Both the position numbers and the translations under genes were made by a program. 64,000 bases of DNA, taken from contig NZ_LKHP01000004.1 of NCBI RefSeq assembly GCF_001440545.1, forward strand, positions 12,501-76,500, in the 5' to 3' direction. This document shows, in pieces, positions 9,455 to 18,824 of the stretch. The stretch comes from Caloramator mitchellensis. Its GTDB lineage: Bacteria > Bacillota > Clostridia > Clostridiales > Caloramatoraceae. The notes beneath the pieces were generated by a model. That model was not told the origin of the DNA and made no database searches. It was given only the letters and a program-made list of their open reading frames with translations. The number at the start of each line of letters is the position of its first letter. Positions within the stretch are counted from its first letter, which is position 1.

Positions 9455-12297
9455 TTATACAATCTGCCATTCAATGGCGAATAGATCCTCGTGATGAGTT
9501 TGTTTTATCATTCGGCTGTCCAATTCAGCCAACAGTTTGCGGCGTTTGCTTGCTATTTCATCTTCTCGATCGGCAAGCTCATTGCGCTTTCGCCGCTTGA
9601 AGCTTTCGAGTTGTTCTAATTTTTTGTTGCTGCAATTTTCTCCTCTATTGTTACAGCATTGCGTATTAACCTTTCCTGCTCACGGATTTGCCGCTTAATC
9701 GTATCAAGCTCTTTTTCCAGACTATTTATCATATCCTTCTCCCATTGGAAGATGCGTTCTTCCTCTTCCTTAAAATATAAGAGATTTCGCGAGTCAATCT
9801 GCTGTAATTTCCCTTTTCGATGCTGTTCTGCACTCTCTTTCAATTTACGCTGTTGTACAGGGGTAAGTCCTGTTGGTTTGACTTCACGTCCGGCACAAAG
9901 AAACAATTTCTCACATAATTCCTGAGACAATGGTTGTCCGTCATCTGTATATGCCGTAAATAAGCTGTATTGTTCTGTATCGAATGCCAAAACATCCAAT
10001 GACGAAAGAAGCAGGTATCCGCTTTTTCCTTTCAAATCCTCCGGCAAAGTTACATTTAATTCTGTTTCCAATGGAGAAAATATAATCTTACCACCCGTAA
10101 CTTTTATAGCTGAAGCCTGCTTCAGCACATATTGCGCAAGCGGATGAGAAAGACGGTAAGGTATCCCCTCGGTTTCTTTACTTGTAATAAGACAATACTT
10201 TCCTTTTGGAGATTCTCCAATACGTTCTTTTAATATAAAAGAGTGGTTGCTATCGTTGAAAACCGCTTTATCTCCTAAAATAAATTTCGTCAGTTCCCAG
10301 AAGATATATTCGTAACGGTTTATGAACGCACAGGTGTGTTCTTTTGCTAATTTCAACCGTCCCTGAACTTCCACGTCAAAGGTTTTCAGTACTTGTTCTT
10401 TTACGTCTTTCAGGCGCGTATTAATTTTACTTTCCAGTTCGGCTTGAAGTTTTTCAAACGCAGCACTGATCTCAGCTTCGGTCCGACATTCCTGGTATAT
10501 GAGCCATATACGCTTTTCAAAATCAACACCGACGATTTGACCCAGTATTTCATCGGATGTCCCGAACACATCGCTAAACAGTTTAAATTTATCATTTAGC
10601 AGCTCGAATACACGTAAATCGGCGTAGTTACGCTGATTTACGAAATTTACAACGACGACATCGCTTTTTTGTCCGTAGCGGTGACAGCGGCCAATGCGCT
10701 GTTCTATTCTCTGTGGATTCCAAGGTAAATCATAGTTCACAACAAGTGAGCAAAATTGCAGGTTTAATCCTTCCGCAGCAGCTTCTGTTGCGATCATAAT
10801 TTCCGCCTTGTCCTTAAAATAGTCAACAATGGCGGCACGTCGGTCCGCCGCGCGGATACCGCTTATTTTGCCTGTATAGGCATTAGCCTTAAGCCAAGCC
10901 TCAAGTATCTCGTTTGATTGCTTGTCCGAGTTTGATCCGTTAAAAATAACAATTTTTCCCCGGTATCCATTTTGCTCAAGAAATTCTTTCAAATATGCTT
11001 GCGTTCGTTTTGATTCTGTAAAAATAAGTGCTTTACGATTCGCACCTATTAATTCAATCTGTTCAAATGCTTTCTGTAATGCTATAAGGAGTGCTTTAGC
11101 TTTCGAATCATACTTAATTTGTTCAGCCAAATTTATAAATGACTGTATTGCTGCAATTTCTTTTTGTATTTGTTTTGTATCTATTATTTCATCCTCTGTA
11201 GGCAAGTTAGCATCACTATCGATATTATCTTCTTCATTTTCATTAAGAAGTTCAATCTCATCCTCATCAAAAATCTCATTCAAATCAAACTGCTGGTATT
11301 TATTTTCTTCAAGCATTTTTTCCAGGCGTGCTTTTATGGTAGCCAATGTGCCGAGCAAAGCATATGTAGAAGATGCCAGTATTTTTCTAACCATCATTGT
11401 TGTCAACATTTTCTGTTTTACAGGTATAGAATATAAGTTGTCGGAACGCAAAAATTCCGAAACCTTCGTGTACAACTCAAACTCCAAATCAGTAGAATCA
11501 AATTTTTGTGTCAAAGGCAGACGTTTGGTATAGTTTATATACTCCACCACGTCTTTTCGCAAAGTTCTTTTATAATAAGGTGCAAGCCTCATTTGCAGTT
11601 CAGAATAATTCTCTTCATACACATAATTGGCACGAAATGATTTAGCATCGCCAAAAATGTTTTCGTCTATTATGGAGGTTAGTCCGTATAATTCCATAAG
11701 GCTGTTTTGAAACGGCGTAGCCGTCAGGAGCAGTTTCTTTACATTTTCAAGAGCTTCCCGAACAGCGTGTGCTGTGACACTATTCTTTTTATATACATTT
11801 CTCAGTTTATGCGCCTCATCAATAATAGCCAGGTCAAAGCCAAACAAACGTATTTCATCTTTTTTTCGGGCAGCAAAATTATAAGAACAAATGACAACCT
11901 TTTTATTGTCAAACGGATTACGCCCAATGCGGACATATTCGTTGTAATTTTTTGAATCAAGGATTTCATTATCAATACCAAACTTTTCTGTCAGTTCAAA
12001 ACTCCATTGTTTTCGTATGGCAGCAGGACAAACAACAATTATCTTCCGCTTACCAATAGCCCAGTATTGGCACAGCACTAATCCGGCCTCTATGGTTTTT
12101 CCCAAACCAACCTCGTCGGCAAGAATAATGCCTTTGGAGAGCGGAGAACGAAACGCAAATAAAGCCGCCTCAATTTGGTGTGGATTTATATCCACAGCGG
12201 CATTTAATAATGATTGTGACAAACTGTCTATATTATCGCCTATTGCTCTTTGCGCAAGAACACGTGCATAGTATATTGCATGATATCTTGTAATCAT
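9455..12297 (-). pseudogene. SNF2-family helicase of the R-M operon, frameshifted near its 3' end
   Basis: The main frame (12297 to 9616) encodes 893 residues of an SNF2/RapA-like SF2 ATPase: DEVGLGKT (61-68), DEAH (160-163), LLTATPFQN (about 190-198) and NPQRIEQRIGRCHRYGQ (527-543). It ends abruptly at TAG in a helical, charged C-terminus. Directly across an A6 run (9620-9625) the -1 frame continues for 54 codons with the same charged helical character, from LEQLESFKRRK to FAIEWQIV, and stops at 9455, just before mod. One extra A would join the two frames. This is either a true frameshift mutation, ribosomal slippage at A_AAA_AAT, or a sequencing error. Motor motifs are all upstream and intact, so the shorter protein may still work. 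Confidence 0.85.
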
Positions 12298-12324
12298 TGC
12301 TTCTCCTTTAGTATTTAATCGTTT

Positions 12325-12534
12325 TTATTTATTATCTGGTATAATTTCCATAATATTACTTATATCACATTCCAAAGCCCTACATATTTTTTCTAATACT
12401 TCAGTATTCACATTTTCGTTTTTGCCAAGCTTTGTTATTGTTGCAGAACTTATACCTGCAATCTTTTGCAGGTCTTTTTTCTTCATATCTCTATCAATCA
12501 ATAGTTCCCAAAGCTTTTTATAACTGATTGCCAT
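12325..12534 (-). CDS. XRE-family regulator of the R-M operon (C-protein-like)
   Basis: This protein of about 69 residues consists almost entirely of a Cro/C1-type helix-turn-helix, with KDLQKIAGISSATITKL as the helix pair. The start is the ATG of MAISYKK at 12534, preceded by AGGTGAT; an upstream in-frame ATG at 12543 lacks a ribosome site. It is the first gene of the operon, 27 bases before the helicase, and a dyad that it could bind overlaps its own promoter region. Small XRE controllers placed like this time the expression of restriction genes in many R-M systems. That role is inferred from size and position. Confidence 0.85.
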   Translation of the reverse strand: MAISYKKLWELLIDRDMKKKDLQKIAGISSATITKLGKNENVNTEVLEKICRALECDISNIMEIIPDNK

Positions 12535-12547
12535 GATAATCACCTAT

Positions 12548-12592
12548 AGTTATTTATAACTGTATAATATCATTCGTTTCATAATAATGCAA
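12548..12592 (-). promoter_or_regulatory. Promoter and dyad operator of the R-M operon
   Basis: On the minus strand a -35 TTGCAT (12592-12587) and a -10 TATTAT (12569-12564) are 17 bases apart. Immediately downstream is the perfect dyad AGTTATAAATAACT (12561-12548), placed between the -10 and the ribosome site of the XRE gene. This is a natural site for autoregulation by that protein. Confidence 0.6.
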
Positions 12593-12857
12593 ATAAATTC
12601 TTTACATTCGCATGATTTTTAAATTGGATTTAAATAAATATTATTCTAAATACAATATCGACAGATTTTATAAAAAGTACATCCATTCTGGCTACTCAAT
12701 CCTATGTAAAAATGGGCATTATCTAATGTGTTAACTCAACCCCATCAATCTTGGGGGATTAAATATGAGTTTTCGACATGTTCCCATATACGCATTTTAC
12801 CCTTTCTCTCGAGTAGACTAGTTGAATGTAAACGCGAAAAGCCAGTAATATCAAAGG
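12593..12857. other. Island-core junction, no gene seen
   Basis: This AT-rich gap lies between the R-M operon promoter and rlmD. It contains a weak hairpin (CCCC/GGGG near 12741-12757). An open frame without a plausible start or ribosome site continues directly after the rlmD stop. I find no tRNA, att duplication or convincing gene, although the change in base composition suggests the island border is here. Confidence 0.4.
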
Positions 12858-14228
12858 TTAAGGCTTTGACATCAATGTGACACACTCCACATGTGCCGTT
12901 TGTGGAAACATATCAACCGGCTGAATTTCAATTGTTTTATATCCCAATCTTTCCAATAGATTTAAATCTCTTGCTAATGTTGATGGATCGCAGGAAACAT
13001 AAACTATTCTACTTGGATTAGCATTTGCGATGGAATGAAGTAGTTTCTCATCGCAGCCCTTTCTTGGAGGGTCTACTACAACTACATCAGGAATAACTCC
13101 CTTTTCGATTAGTTTTGGAATGATTGCTTCACTCTCACCAACTATGAATTCTACATTTTTAACTTCATTTTCGACTGCATTTTCTTTTGCGTTTTTTATT
13201 GCTTCTTCAACTATTTCAACGCCGTAAACTTTTTTTGCCCTTTGTGCTAAAAATAAAGATATTGTTCCTGTTCCACAATATGCATCAAAAACCACTTCAT
13301 CACCTGTAAGATCAGCAAATTCAAGTGCTTTGTTGTATAAAACATTAGTTTGAACAGGATTTACCTGAAAGAATGAAAGGGGGGAAATTCTGAATTTAAA
13401 TTTTCCTATGTAGTCAGTTATATAATTCTGTCCCCAAAGCAGAATATTTCTTTCACCTAATATAACATTTGTAATTTTATTGTTGATGTTATGAACTATA
13501 CTTTTTAATCCATCAATGTTATTTAGCATCAAATCAATAAACTCATCTTTGTATGGAAGTTCGTTTTCATTAGTTACTATAACTATCATAACCTCGCCTG
13601 TTACAAATGCCCTTCTAATCATAATATGTCTTATTAATCCGCTTCCATCTTTTTCATCATAGGGTTCAATTCTATACTTATCAATCCATTCCTTTGTCAA
13701 GTTTACAACTTTATCAGCAACCTCATCCTGAATAAAGCACTCATCAATGTCTATTACATCATGAGTTCCCTGCTTAAAAAAACCTATTTTAATCTCTCCA
13801 TTTTCCCTTCTTACAGGAAGTTGAACCTTGTTTCTGTATCTGTATGGATTTGCCATTCCCAATGTTCTATGTATCTTTACATCTGTTATTTTCCCAATTC
13901 TGTTGATTACATTTTCAACTCTTTCTCTTTTGAACTCTAATTGACCTTCATATGTTAAATGCTGAATTTGGCACCCTCCACATAATTCGTAAATAGGACA
14001 TATTGGATTAGTCCTTTGCTCTGAGATGTTCAATATTTTTATAAGTTTACCAAAGGCAAAATTCTTTTGAACCTTTTCAATATCAACTTTAACTTTTTCT
14101 CCCTTCAGAGCACCTTTGACAAATACTGCAAAGTTCTCAATTCTTCCTACTCCTTCACCTTGAAATCCCATTCCTGTTATATCAATCTCATATTGTTTTC
14201 CTAATTCAACTGGAATATGTTTTGCCAC
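12858..14228 (-). CDS. rlmD: 23S rRNA (uracil-5-)-methyltransferase, RlmD/RlmCD family
   Basis: The enzyme transfers a methyl group from SAM to C5 of a uridine in 23S rRNA (U1939, and in Bacillus-type enzymes also U747). An N-terminal TRAM domain is followed by iron-sulfur cysteines in [10 protein letters not shown]. Then come a SAM-binding [13 protein letters not shown] segment and the catalytic region [12 protein letters not shown] near the C-terminus. The likely start is the GTG at 14228 ([10 protein letters not shown]), preceded by GGTGAT; the longer frame from 14258 has no ribosome site, and an ATG at 14234 is also possible. It is the first core gene to the right of the island and is divergent from the next gene. 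Confidence 0.92.
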   Translation of the reverse strand: MAKHIPVELGKQYEIDITGMGFQGEGVGRIENFAVFVKGALKGEKVKVDIEKVQKNFAFGKLIKILNISEQRTNPICPIYELCGGCQIQHLTYEGQLEFKRERVENVINRIGKITDVKIHRTLGMANPYRYRNKVQLPVRRENGEIKIGFFKQGTHDVIDIDECFIQDEVADKVVNLTKEWIDKYRIEPYDEKDGSGLIRHIMIRRAFVTGEVMIVIVTNENELPYKDEFIDLMLNNIDGLKSIVHNINNKITNVILGERNILLWGQNYITDYIGKFKFRISPLSFFQVNPVQTNVLYNKALEFADLTGDEVVFDAYCGTGTISLFLAQRAKKVYGVEIVEEAIKNAKENAVENEVKNVEFIVGESEAIIPKLIEKGVIPDVVVVDPPRKGCDEKLLHSIANANPSRIVYVSCDPSTLARDLNLLERLGYKTIEIQPVDMFPQTAHVECVTLMSKP

Positions 14229-14360
14229 ATTCATCACCCTTTTTAATATTTTATCCATATTATTTTATCAGAATAAAATTATAAAATAAACAATAATATA
14301 TTGTAAAACATTGCTAATATTTGATAATATTAAATTAAATTATTAGAGGGGGATTTTGTT

Positions 14361-15485
14361 GTGATAATCATTAAGGAAGTTATTGATAAGAGAGAGGAAA
14401 AGGAATTTATAAAATTACCGTGGAAAATATACAATGATGATAAAAACTGGGTTTCTCCCTTGATTTCAGACTTTAAGAAAACAATTCGGGGAGAAAATAG
14501 TACTTTGAAACATGATGGACCATATAAACTCATACTTGCATTTAAGGACAACGAGACTGTTGGAAGAATGCTTATAGGAATTAACCAAAAAATAAATAAG
14601 ATAAAAAAATATAAAAGAGGATATATATCTTTTTTTGAATGCATAGATGATTTTGAAACAGCTAAATCTATGTTTGACTATGCAATTAATTGGTTTAAAC
14701 AAAACGGTGTAGACGAAATAGTAGGACCTGTTAATGTTCCTAATGGGGATGATAATAGAGGAATATTAATCGACAATTTTGATGACCCACCATACGTAAT
14801 AAATGTATATAACAAGCCCTATTACAAGGATTTGTTTGAAAAATACGGTTTTGAAAAATACTGGGATGTTTATGCATTTCATTATGATATAAATACTGTT
14901 AATATAGAACGTTATGAAAGAGCATACAATTTTGCTGTTGATAAATTTGATTTTGTAGTGGAAAAATTAAACAGAAAAAGACTAAGTAAGGACATAGAAG
15001 ATATAAAACAAATAATTGCAAGAGCAATGCCAGAAGAATGGGAGGATTTTATTCCACTTGATAAAGATGAAATAGAAATAATGGCTAATAATTTAGTTCC
15101 AGTTGTTGATGAGGATTTTATTTTCATTGCAAGAACAAAAGATGGACAACCTATCGGATTTAACATAGCACTGCCAGATTACAATCAGGCATTAAAATAT
15201 GTAAATGGCAGGCTGTTTCCTTTTGGAATATTTAAGCTTCTATATCACAAAAGATTTATCAACAGATTAAGGGTCTTTGTATTATTCGTCATTCCCGAAT
15301 ATAGAAAAAAAGGTGTTTCTTCAGCTATTTACCTTAATATATTCAAGTCTGCAAGGGAGAAAGGGTTTATTGAAGCAGAAGGTTCAACAATCTGGGAATA
15401 TAATACACCTATGATAAATGATGCAATAAAACTTGGAGGCAAAATTTATAAGACCTACAGAATATTTAAGCTAAAATTAACTTAA
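14361..15485 (+). CDS. GNAT-like acyltransferase of unknown substrate
   Basis: This 374-residue protein begins at GTG 14361, 8 bases after AGAGGGGG. The C-terminal part (about 245-345) looks like a GNAT fold: FIARTKDGQPIGFNIALP, then VLFVIPEYRKKGVSSAIY, which is the acyl-CoA-binding region with RKKGV in place of the usual R/Q-x-x-G-x-G/A. The N-terminal half (VGPVNVPNGDD, EKYGFEKYWDV) resembles a second, related domain, as in two-domain GNAT-like proteins of Clostridia. It stands alone on the plus strand between minus-strand genes. The substrate cannot be told from the sequence. Confidence 0.7.
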   Translation: MIIIKEVIDKREEKEFIKLPWKIYNDDKNWVSPLISDFKKTIRGENSTLKHDGPYKLILAFKDNETVGRMLIGINQKINKIKKYKRGYISFFECIDDFETAKSMFDYAINWFKQNGVDEIVGPVNVPNGDDNRGILIDNFDDPPYVINVYNKPYYKDLFEKYGFEKYWDVYAFHYDINTVNIERYERAYNFAVDKFDFVVEKLNRKRLSKDIEDIKQIIARAMPEEWEDFIPLDKDEIEIMANNLVPVVDEDFIFIARTKDGQPIGFNIALPDYNQALKYVNGRLFPFGIFKLLYHKRFINRLRVFVLFVIPEYRKKGVSSAIYLNIFKSAREKGFIEAEGSTIWEYNTPMINDAIKLGGKIYKTYRIFKLKLT

Positions 15486-15492
15486 AAAATTA

Positions 15493-15520
15493 GCTGTTGC
15501 AAAGCATATAATGCAACAGC
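15493..15520. terminator. Bidirectional terminator
   Basis: A hairpin with arms GCTGTTGCA/TGCAACAGC is followed by TTTTTTT on the plus strand and by AATTTTTTAAG on the minus strand. It serves the convergent GNAT-like and DUF378 genes. Confidence 0.85.
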
Positions 15521-15528
15521 CAATTTTT

Positions 15529-15744
15529 TTATCTTGCTTCTTCTCTGTTTTCCTGTTTTGCTATAGTGAATATCATATATAATCCTGCTATTCCTATTAT
15601 TGAATATATAGCAAAACTTGCAAGTGTTCTTGTTCCAAAAATAGCTCTTACCAAATCAAAATCAAAGAAACCTATAAGTCCCCAGTTTATCGCGCCAATT
15701 ATAGTAAGAACTATCGCTAACCAATCTAAAGCGTTTAATCTCAT
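15529..15744 (-). CDS. DUF378 small membrane protein
   Basis: This 71-residue protein has two hydrophobic segments, one around LDWLAIVLTIIGAINWGLIG and the other around FAIYSIIGIAGLYMIF. The INWGLIGFF pattern is typical of the DUF378 family, whose function is unknown. The start is the ATG at 15744 (MRLNALDW), preceded by GAGGGAGG; the longer frame upstream has no such site. It is a single-gene unit between terminators. Confidence 0.85.
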   Translation of the reverse strand: MRLNALDWLAIVLTIIGAINWGLIGFFDFDLVRAIFGTRTLASFAIYSIIGIAGLYMIFTIAKQENREEAR

Positions 15745-15816
15745 AATCAATCCTCCCTCAAAAAATATCTTCAAGTTTATTTTTTTCACTTTATATTTTT
15801 TTATTCAAAAAAAATG

Positions 15817-15834
15817 GCACACCCACTGGTGTGC
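15817..15834 (-). terminator. Second terminator downstream of pyk
   Basis: The hairpin GCACACC/GGTGTGC is followed on the minus strand by eight T residues. It backs up the hairpin at the pyk stop codon and insulates the DUF378 gene. Confidence 0.8.
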
Positions 15835-15900
15835 ATAATTAGAATCAGTTGCCTCAAAATCTATCTAAAATTATATCCATTTTTTTAATATTTAATACAA

Positions 15901-15921
15901 ATAGCCCTAAAATAGGGCTAT
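15901..15921 (-). terminator. pyk terminator hairpin
   Basis: The palindrome ATAGCCCT/AGGGCTAT overlaps the pyk stop codon and is followed by a T-rich stretch on the minus strand. Confidence 0.7.
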
Positions 15922-17678
15922 TATGCAGTGATATTTGCCTTACCGCTGAAAACCAATCCGTTTCTTGGAAGCATGGTAACGAGCGTTCCGTGTTTTATTA
16001 TAGTTGTAGCTCCCTCAGCAGAGATTATAATTGGAATATTATTATTTATACATTCTAAAGCAGCATCAGTAGTTAAACCCCCGTTTTCTACTATAACTCC
16101 TGCTGCTCTCTCTATAATGTATGATACATCAGAGGGAGCTAAATCCTTAACAACTAATATGTTTCCCGTCTCAAGCATTTCGTCAATTTTTCCATTATTA
16201 GTAACTACACATGCTGTCCCATATGTTGGATTTCCTACTCCTTTTCCTTGAACAAGAGTGTCCCCAACTATTGAAATCTTCATCATGTTAGTCGTTCCGG
16301 CATATCCTACAGGAACACCTGCCGCTATAACAACCAAATCTCCCTTGGACACTAATCCTTTATCCAATGCCTCTTTTACTGATAAGTCAATTACAGCATC
16401 TGCCGACTCCATCTTAGAAGCTATAATTGGGTAAACTCCCCAAACAATCGATAGTTTTCTTGCTACATCTTCATAAGGAGTTGCAGCAATAATTTGACAC
16501 TTTGGTCTGTATTTTGAAACCATCCTCGCAGTATGACCTGATTGAGTAGCAGTTATAATTGCCGATGCATTAAGCTCATCAGCTGATGTAACTGTTGCAA
16601 AACTAATTGCATCAGGAACAGTATTTAATTTCTGTTTTGCCTTCTTTTCAAGAAGCAACTCATAATTTAAAGCTGACTCAGCCTTTTCAGCAATTCTAGC
16701 CATAGTTCTTACTGCCTCAACAGGATATTTGCCATTTGCTGTTTCACCGCTCAGCATAATAGCATCAGTCCCATCGAATATAGCATTAGCAACATCAGTT
16801 ACCTCTGCCCTTGTTGGTCTCGGATTTCTAATCATAGAATCCAACATCTGAGTTGCTGTTATTACAGGCTTTCCTGCCTTATTTGCCTTTTCAATAATCA
16901 TTTTTTGCACTAATGGAACATCCTCCGCAGGAATTTCTACTCCCAAATCACCACGAGCAACCATCACTCCATCAGCAAGTTTCAGAATTTCATCGATATT
17001 GTCTACACCCTCTTGATTTTCAATCTTTGCTACAATTAAAATATTGTGACCACCGTTGCTTTCTAAAACCTTTCTAATTGCAAGAACATCAGATGGCTTT
17101 CTAACAAAGGAAGCTGCGATAATATCAATTCCTTTTTCAATCCCAAACTTTATATCTGCAATGTCCTTTTCTGTTAGAGCTGGTAAATTAATTTTAACTT
17201 TTGGAACATTTACACCTTTATGGTTGCTTACAGGGCCTCCATTTTGAACAACACAATGAATATCCTGTCCTTCAATTTTTTCAACAGTAAGTCCAATCAA
17301 TCCATCATCGATTAATATTGTATCCCCTACTTTTACATCCTCATGTAATTTTTCGTAGGTAACAGAACAAATTGTCTCGTCTCCATCTATTTGCCTTGTA
17401 GTTACGATAAACTTTTGTCCTTCAACCAATTCTACCTTTCCAGTTTTAAAATTACCCGTTCTAATCTCTGGCCCTTTAGTATCAAGAACAATAGCAATCG
17501 GTTTTCCCATTTCTTTTCTAAGTTTCTTTATGAGCTCAATTCTTCTTCCATGTTCCTCATGGTCGCCATGTGAAAAGTTAAGTCTTGCAGCATTCAATCC
17601 AGATTCGATTAATTTTCTTAATACCTCTTCCTTTTCACTAACAGGTCCAATTGTGCAGACAATTTTTGTTTTTCTCAT
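15921..17678 (-). CDS. pyk: Pyruvate kinase with C-terminal extra domain
   Basis: This enzyme converts phosphoenolpyruvate and ADP to pyruvate and ATP, the last step of glycolysis. The 585-residue length matches the long Bacillus/Clostridium form. Motifs include CTIGPVS at the N-terminus, LNFSHGDHEEHG, the catalytic segment AKIENQEGV and MVARGDLGVE. The extra PEP-utiliser-like domain (about 475-585) reads GGLTTDAALECINNN where PEP-synthase-type domains normally have GGxTSHA, so it lacks the phospho-histidine. The gene starts 12 bases after pfkA and is co-transcribed with it. Confidence 0.97.
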   Translation of the reverse strand: MRKTKIVCTIGPVSEKEEVLRKLIESGLNAARLNFSHGDHEEHGRRIELIKKLRKEMGKPIAIVLDTKGPEIRTGNFKTGKVELVEGQKFIVTTRQIDGDETICSVTYEKLHEDVKVGDTILIDDGLIGLTVEKIEGQDIHCVVQNGGPVSNHKGVNVPKVKINLPALTEKDIADIKFGIEKGIDIIAASFVRKPSDVLAIRKVLESNGGHNILIVAKIENQEGVDNIDEILKLADGVMVARGDLGVEIPAEDVPLVQKMIIEKANKAGKPVITATQMLDSMIRNPRPTRAEVTDVANAIFDGTDAIMLSGETANGKYPVEAVRTMARIAEKAESALNYELLLEKKAKQKLNTVPDAISFATVTSADELNASAIITATQSGHTARMVSKYRPKCQIIAATPYEDVARKLSIVWGVYPIIASKMESADAVIDLSVKEALDKGLVSKGDLVVIAAGVPVGYAGTTNMMKISIVGDTLVQGKGVGNPTYGTACVVTNNGKIDEMLETGNILVVKDLAPSDVSYIIERAAGVIVENGGLTTDAALECINNNIPIIISAEGATTIIKHGTLVTMLPRNGLVFSGKANITA

Positions 17679-17690
17679 ACCTTCAACTCC

Positions 17691-18653
17691 TTAGATTGAT
17701 AAGATATTTGCAAGTTTATACATATAGTCATCGCTATCCTTTTTCATAGCTAATGCTTCATTAATATCCACATCAATTAACTTTCCGTCTCTAATTCCAA
17801 TAACTCTCTGACTCTTTCCTTCTAAAAGCAACTCTATAGCTCTTGCGCCCATCTTTGAAGCCAATATTCTGTCAAACGCTGATGGACTTCCACCTCTTTG
17901 AATATGTCCAAGCTTTGTTGCCCTGGTTTCAATACCTGTAATATCCTCAATTTTTTTAGCAAGTTCTTCAGCACCGCCTACGCCTTCAGCAAGTATAATT
18001 AGATTATGCATCTTTCCATGGGACTTGCTTTCTATAATCGTTCTGCAAAGTTCATTGAAGTCATATTCCTGTTCTGGTATTATAATACTTTCTGCACCGC
18101 CTGCAAGTCCAGCATAAAGCGCAATATCTCCACATCTTCTTCCCATTACTTCAACTACTGAAACTCTTTCATGCGAAGTTGAAGTGTCTCTCAATTTGTT
18201 GATAGCATCTAAAACTGTATTCACTGCTGTATCAAATCCAATAGTATAATCTGTATATGCTAAATCGTTGTCAATTGTTCCTGGTATGCCAACAACCTTA
18301 ATGTCGTGTTCGTTTGAAAGCTTCATTGCACCTGTAAATGAACCGTCACCACCAATTACAACCAAACCATCAATTCCAAATACCTTTAAAACATTAAAAG
18401 CCTTTCTTCTTCCTTCTTCTGTTCTAAATTCCTCACTTCTTGCAGTTCTTAAAATGGTTCCACCCCTTTGAATAATGTCTGAAACCGATGATGAATTCAT
18501 TTCAAATATTTCACCATTTATTATTCCATTATACCCTCTTTGTATTCCCATAACTCTTAATCCATTTGCAAGGCCTGTCCTTACGACTGCTCTGATGGCT
18601 GCATTCATTCCTGGTGCGTCTCCACCACTGGTTAATACTGCTATAGTTCTCAT
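17691..18653 (-). CDS. pfkA: ATP-dependent 6-phosphofructokinase
   Basis: The enzyme phosphorylates fructose 6-phosphate to the 1,6-bisphosphate, the committed step of glycolysis. The 320-residue length and motifs fit the bacterial ATP-dependent type: [15 protein letters not shown] at the N-terminus, GGDGSFTGA in the nucleotide site, [14 protein letters not shown] with the catalytic aspartate, and [21 protein letters not shown] precedes the ATG. It heads a pfkA-pyk operon with its own promoter, and an inverted repeat lies in the 5' untranslated region. Confidence 0.97.
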   Translation of the reverse strand: MRTIAVLTSGGDAPGMNAAIRAVVRTGLANGLRVMGIQRGYNGIINGEIFEMNSSSVSDIIQRGGTILRTARSEEFRTEEGRRKAFNVLKVFGIDGLVVIGGDGSFTGAMKLSNEHDIKVVGIPGTIDNDLAYTDYTIGFDTAVNTVLDAINKLRDTSTSHERVSVVEVMGRRCGDIALYAGLAGGAESIIIPEQEYDFNELCRTIIESKSHGKMHNLIILAEGVGGAEELAKKIEDITGIETRATKLGHIQRGGSPSAFDRILASKMGARAIELLLEGKSQRVIGIRDGKLIDVDINEALAMKKDSDDYMYKLANILSI

Positions 18654-18675
18654 CTTCTGTTGCCTCCTTCGACCA

Positions 18676-18741
18676 TGTAGGACTAAAAATGTCCCACATA
18701 CTTTATAAATTAATTTATATCGTTATGTTTATAAAAATCAA
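18676..18741 (-). promoter_or_regulatory. pfkA promoter and leader inverted repeat
   Basis: On the minus strand TTGATT (18741-18736) and TATAAA (18719-18714) are 16 bases apart. About 15 bases downstream is an inverted repeat with arms TGTGGGAC/GTCCTACA (18698-18676, one mismatch, 7-base spacer). The repeat lies between the promoter and the ribosome site, where a repressor or RNA stem could act on the glycolytic operon. No known consensus is claimed. Confidence 0.5.
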
Positions 18742-18800
18742 AATGTTCCTAATTTATTTTACCATAAAAGCAATTAATAAAACAATATATTATTAAAAAT

Positions 18801-18824
18801 AAGTGCCCAATATTTTAGGCACTT
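18801..18824 (-). terminator. dnaE terminator
   Basis: The hairpin AAGTGCC/GGCACTT overlaps the dnaE stop codon and is followed by ATTTTTAAT on the minus strand, separating dnaE from pfkA. Confidence 0.7.

Noticed and set aside
2961-12543. Class 1 DISARM
   Set aside because: An SNF2 helicase and adenine methylase are present, but no DrmA, DrmB or DrmC-like gene is seen, and a type III Res subunit is coupled to Mod instead.
12700-12857. Open frame continuing after the rlmD stop
   Set aside because: It reads about 50 codons but has no start codon with a ribosome site and no motif. It is probably chance or a relic.
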